Positions 6,940-8,384 of a DNA stretch of 8,384 nt are shown here, piece after piece. A program made the position numbers and the translations under genes. Each line of letters opens with the position of its first letter. The first letter of the stretch is position 1. The DNA comes from JBBQAA01 sp038276395. Lineage in GTDB: Bacteria > Actinomycetota > Thermoleophilia > Solirubrobacterales > Solirubrobacteraceae. A model generated the notes under the pieces. It saw only the letters and a list, made by a program, of their open reading frames with translations. It made no database searches and was not told the origin of the DNA. The stretch is from contig JBBQAA010000018.1 of NCBI GenBank assembly GCA_038276395.1, forward strand, positions 1 to 8,384, read 5' to 3'.

Positions 6940-6951
6940 GCGGCCGCGCGC
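6928..6951 (+). terminator. GC hairpin downstream of the coiled-coil gene
   Basis: GCGCGCG (6928-6934) and CGCGCGC (6945-6951) form a 7-bp stem with a 10-base loop, followed by GGGGCCCC (6953-6960). There is no T-run. The same bases also form a direct repeat GGCCGCGCGC (6924-6933 and 6942-6951). It probably marks the end of the recG/kinase-side transcription run. Confidence 0.35.
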
Positions 6952-6958
6952 CGGGGCC

Positions 6959-7034
6959 CCAAGCGCTCGCCGTCCTGCCCTGATACGCGTATAGCGTGCG
7001 AAGTCAGGACACCTCGCGCGGATCGAGCGCTTGG
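6959..7034. repeat. Nested inverted repeats in the gap before the macro-domain gene
   Basis: A perfect 11-bp inverted repeat CCAAGCGCTCG (6959-6969) / CGAGCGCTTGG (7024-7034) encloses a second one, GTCCTG (6972-6977) / CAGGAC (7005-7010), with CCTGA/TCAGG as an overlapping alternative. Between the inner arms lie the 8-bp palindrome TACGCGTA (6984-6991) and a TAGCGT (6992-6997) that looks like a -10 box. It could be a structured RNA, an operator around a promoter, or a cruciform. No flanking target-site duplication is visible, so there is no direct sign of a small transposon. Confidence 0.4.
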
Positions 7035-7100
7035 CGCCGCGGCGGACTGGGGCGCGGGCTAGCGGGGTTCGCGCGGGACTCGACCGCACGGACGGCGGGC

Positions 7101-7106
7101 TAGTGT
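7101..7106 (+). promoter_or_regulatory. TAGTGT -10-like box before the macro-domain gene
   Basis: TAGTGT fits the actinobacterial TANNNT -10 and ends 9 bases before the GTG at 7116. CTCGAC at 7079-7084, 16 bases upstream, is a weak match to TTGAC. No Shine-Dalgarno site precedes the GTG (CGCTTTCCC), so a leaderless or near-leaderless transcript is likely. The box sits in a GCGGGCTAG (7095-7103) that is repeated at 7054-7062. Confidence 0.45.
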
Positions 7107-7115
7107 CGCTTTCCC

Positions 7116-7613
7116 GTGCGGCTCGAGGCGCTCGACGTGGACATCACGACGCTTGAGGTCGACGCGATCGCCAACGCGGCGAACACCGAGCTGCGCCACG
7201 GCGGCGGTGTGGCGGCGGCGATCGCGCGGGCGGCCGGTCCGCAGCTCGACTCCGAGTCGCGGGCGCGCGCGCCGGTCGGCCTCGGCGACGCGGTGGCGAC
7301 GACGGCGGGGCGGATGCCGAGCCGCTGGGTCATCCATGCGGCGACGATGGAGCTCGGCGGGCCGACGAGCGCCAGGATCATCCGCCGCGCGACGGCCGCG
7401 ACGCTGCGGGCGGCCGACGAGCTCGGCGCCCGCTCGCTCGCGCTCGTCGCCTTCGGCACCGGCGTCGGCGGCTTCCCCGTCGGGGAGGCGGCGCGGATCG
7501 AGGTCGCCGAGGTGCGGCGCCACGCCGACGGCGGCGGCTCCGGCCTTGAGCGGGTCGTCTTCGCCTGCCACGGCGAGCCCGTCCGCGCGGTGTTCGCGGC
7601 GGCGATCGGGTAG
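7116..7613 (+). CDS. Macro-domain protein, ADP-ribose binding (AF1521-like)
   Basis: Single macro domain of 165 residues, essentially the whole protein. Macro domains bind ADP-ribose and related metabolites; many remove ADP-ribose from proteins or deacetylate O-acetyl-ADP-ribose. Visible motifs: DITTLEVDAIANAAN (9-23), with N20 and N23 lining the ribose site; HGGGVAAAIARAAG (28-41), the glycine loop; VIHAATM (72-78); and AFGTGVGGFP (112-121), the phosphate-binding loop. The loop after GGGV reads AAAI, where YmdB/MacroD enzymes have DGAI, so the Asp used by those hydrolases is absent. The GGGVA form is that of the archaeal AF1521 type, so binding is safer to predict than catalysis. It stands alone, with its own promoter-like box and a hairpin at its stop. 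GTG 7116 gives a natural N-terminus. Confidence 0.9.
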   Translation: MRLEALDVDITTLEVDAIANAANTELRHGGGVAAAIARAAGPQLDSESRARAPVGLGDAVATTAGRMPSRWVIHAATMELGGPTSARIIRRATAATLRAADELGARSLALVAFGTGVGGFPVGEAARIEVAEVRRHADGGGSGLERVVFACHGEPVRAVFAAAIG

Positions 7614-7638
7614 CCCGCGCAAGTTTCCCGGCGCGGGC
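7613..7638 (+). terminator. Hairpin at the stop of the macro-domain gene
   Basis: GCCCGCGC (7613-7620) and GCGCGGGC (7631-7638) pair perfectly over 8 bp around the 10-base loop AAGTTTCCCG. The stem begins at the last base of the TAG stop. No T-run follows, but its strength and position make it the best terminator candidate in the window. Confidence 0.55.
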
Positions 7639-7650
7639 CTCGCTACCTTC

Positions 7651-7655
7651 GAGGA
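7651..7655 (+). promoter_or_regulatory. RBS of the lipase remnant
   Basis: GAGGA lies 7 bases before the GTG at 7663 and decides that start, which opens directly into a signal peptide. A TACCTT (7644-7649) just upstream fits TANNNT and may be a -10. Expression signals therefore outlive the broken coding sequence. Confidence 0.45.
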
Positions 7656-7662
7656 CCCGATC

Positions 7663-8099
7663 GTGCGACCCCGGCCCGCGCTCCTGCTCCTCGTCCTCGC
7701 CCCGGTCGCGCTCCTCGGCGCCGCGAGCCCCGACGCGCGAGCGCAGATGAGCCTCGCGAACGCGCCGCCCGGCGCCAACGACTTCGGCTGCCGCCCTTCC
7801 CCGGCGACAAATACCTGGGCGGCGCGCCCAAGGTCAGGCGTTACGTGGCCATGACGCCGCTCTACGCGGGCACGCAGCTCGGCGGGCTGCCCGAGTTGCG
7901 CGACGCCCTCACGCCGCTCGGCACGGTGAACGGCCATCGCGTCGCCGCCCGCCGGCTCGGCCGCCGCCGGGTCCGCGTGCGCCTGCCCCGTCGCGCGCAC
8001 GGGCGCCTCAAGGTGGTCGTGCGCGCGCGCTCCCGCACCGGCCGCCGGCTCACCGCGGTGCGGTACCGGCGCGCGGGCTGCACCTCGGTCCGGCGCTAG
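7663..8099 (+). pseudogene. Remnant of a secreted class-2-type lipase with internal deletions and frameshift
   Basis: From GTG 7663 in frame 1 the sequence encodes a signal peptide (MRPRPALLLLVLAPVALLGA, probable cleavage after DARA) and NAPPGANDFGCRPS. The latter resembles the start of actinobacterial lipase class 2 proteins, which then continue HP.PVVLVHGT. Here that block is absent; from about 7794 frame 0 reads KYLGGAPKVRRYVAMTPLYAGTQLGGL (KYLGG at 7812), like the family region after the nucleophile elbow (KFLGGA.KV..LVGLAPS.HGTT). The oxyanion HG motif and the GHSQGG serine are therefore lost, with a frameshift at the join (near 7794). After LTPLG the sequence changes at once (about 7926) to VNGHRVAARRLGRRRVRVRLP ending RYRRAGC, a basic C-terminal domain style I associate with secreted proteins of Solirubrobacterales. 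Frame 1 ends at TGA 7852-7854, frame 0 at TAG 8097-8099. A small real secreted protein with one sequencing error is the alternative. Confidence 0.6.
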
Positions 8100-8104
8100 T
8101 ACTA
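8097..8104. other. Shared palindrome containing both convergent stop codons
   Basis: TAGTACTA is an 8-bp palindrome in which the plus-strand TAG (8097-8099) and the minus-strand TAG (complement of 8102-8104) are separated by two bases. There is no intergenic space and no hairpin terminator between the convergent units, so their transcripts must overlap unless stopped by Rho or elsewhere. Confidence 0.6.
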
Positions 8105-8368
8105 ACGTATCTCGAAGCCGTCGAGCCCCTCCGGCTCCTCGCTCGTGACCTCGACGTCGTCGACGTCGGCGTGCGAGGGGCCGGTGCGGCAGAACTCGAC
8201 CATCGCCTCGAGGTCGACCGCCTCGCCCTCGAAGACCGCCTCGACGCTGCCGTCCTCGCAGTTGCGCACCCAGCCGTCGATGCCGTGGCGCTCGGCCTCC
8301 TCGCGCAGCGAGTCGCGGAAGAACACACCCTGCACCTCTCCCGTGACGAGGACCCGGCGGCGCTCCAC
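8102..8368 (-). CDS. acyP: Acylphosphatase
   Basis: Small cytoplasmic enzyme of 88 residues that hydrolyses acyl phosphates such as acetyl or carbamoyl phosphate to the carboxylate and phosphate. The length fits the family (~90-100). Both signatures are present: VTGEVQGVFFRDSLREEA with the phosphate-binding R18, and GIDGWVRNCEDGSVEAVFEG with the catalytic N36. F16 stands where V/F/S is usual in GVxFR, within normal variation. The start is the GTG complementary to 8366-8368. Upstream on its strand, TAGGGA lies 6 bases before the GTG and contains AGGGA, so it may be a Shine-Dalgarno site or a -10 box. It is convergent with the lipase remnant and shows no functional link to its neighbours. Confidence 0.95.
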   Translation of the reverse strand: MERRRVLVTGEVQGVFFRDSLREEAERHGIDGWVRNCEDGSVEAVFEGEAVDLEAMVEFCRTGPSHADVDDVEVTSEEPEGLDGFEIR

Positions 8369-8374
8369 GCCCGG

Positions 8375-8380
8375 TCCCTA
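8375..8380 (-). promoter_or_regulatory. TAGGGA box before the acylphosphatase start
   Basis: On the minus strand TAGGGA ends 6 bases before the GTG start. It may act as a Shine-Dalgarno site (AGGGA) or as the -10 of a leaderless transcript. The window ends four bases further on, so no -35 can be examined. Confidence 0.35.
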
Positions 8381-8384
8381 CCCA

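Noticed and set aside
6959..7034. Nested repeat as a miniature transposon (MITE-like) element
   Set aside because: No target-site duplication flanks the arms and no second copy is in the window, so only the repeat itself is reported.
1..8384. CRISPR array, insertion sequence, prophage, toxin-antitoxin or defence genes
   Set aside because: I saw no regularly spaced direct repeats, transposase or integrase motifs, or paired small toxin-like ORFs on either strand.

Overview
This is a very G+C-rich window (roughly three quarters G+C by eye) from an actinobacterium-like chromosome. The core gene order recG, then rsmD-coaD, then a DivIVA/SepIVA-type coiled-coil gene is familiar from Actinobacteria. 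The GTG starts, the GTGA stop/start overlaps and a C-terminal domain style common in secreted proteins of Thermoleophilia (Solirubrobacterales-like) suggest that class. The lineage is an inference; no marker gene here proves it.

Layout, left to right. (1) Positions 2-834 hold a decayed SAM-dependent methyltransferase gene, with a frameshift, an in-frame stop and probably an internal deletion. (2) recG (831-2939) is intact and overlaps the remnant's end by 4 bases. A strong hairpin follows its stop. (3) Positions 2984-5359 hold a NarL/DesK-type two-component cluster: a LuxR-type response regulator, a second receiver protein with no DNA-binding domain, and a six-TM membrane histidine kinase. 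(4) rsmD (5356-5889) and coaD (5886-6389) follow with 4-base GTGA overlaps. The kinase is therefore translationally linked to a 16S rRNA methyltransferase and an essential CoA-pathway enzyme. (5) A short SepIVA-like coiled-coil gene (6407-6871) closes this run. (6) Positions 6872-7115 are non-coding except for a possible 12-codon ORF. They hold a GC hairpin, an 11-bp inverted repeat enclosing a smaller one, and promoter-like boxes. (7) An AF1521-like macro-domain gene (7116-7613) ends in a clear hairpin. (8) Positions 7663-8099 are the remnant of a secreted class-2-type lipase: signal peptide, two family-like fragments, and an unrelated-looking C-terminal domain in another frame. (9) An acylphosphatase gene lies convergent on the minus strand (8102-8368), its stop two bases from the remnant's stop.

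The housekeeping parts cover DNA repair and fork rescue (RecG), ribosome modification (RsmD), CoA synthesis (CoaD) and cell-envelope or division organisation (SepIVA-like). The accessory parts are the two-component cluster and the two broken genes. I see no CRISPR array, tRNA, rRNA, transposase or phage gene, and no clearly new biological system. The points most worth a second look are the receiver-only regulator beside a full regulator and kinase, TAG-box motifs a short near-constant distance before several starts, the nested inverted repeats at 6959-7034, and two independent multi-lesion pseudogenes in 8 kb.
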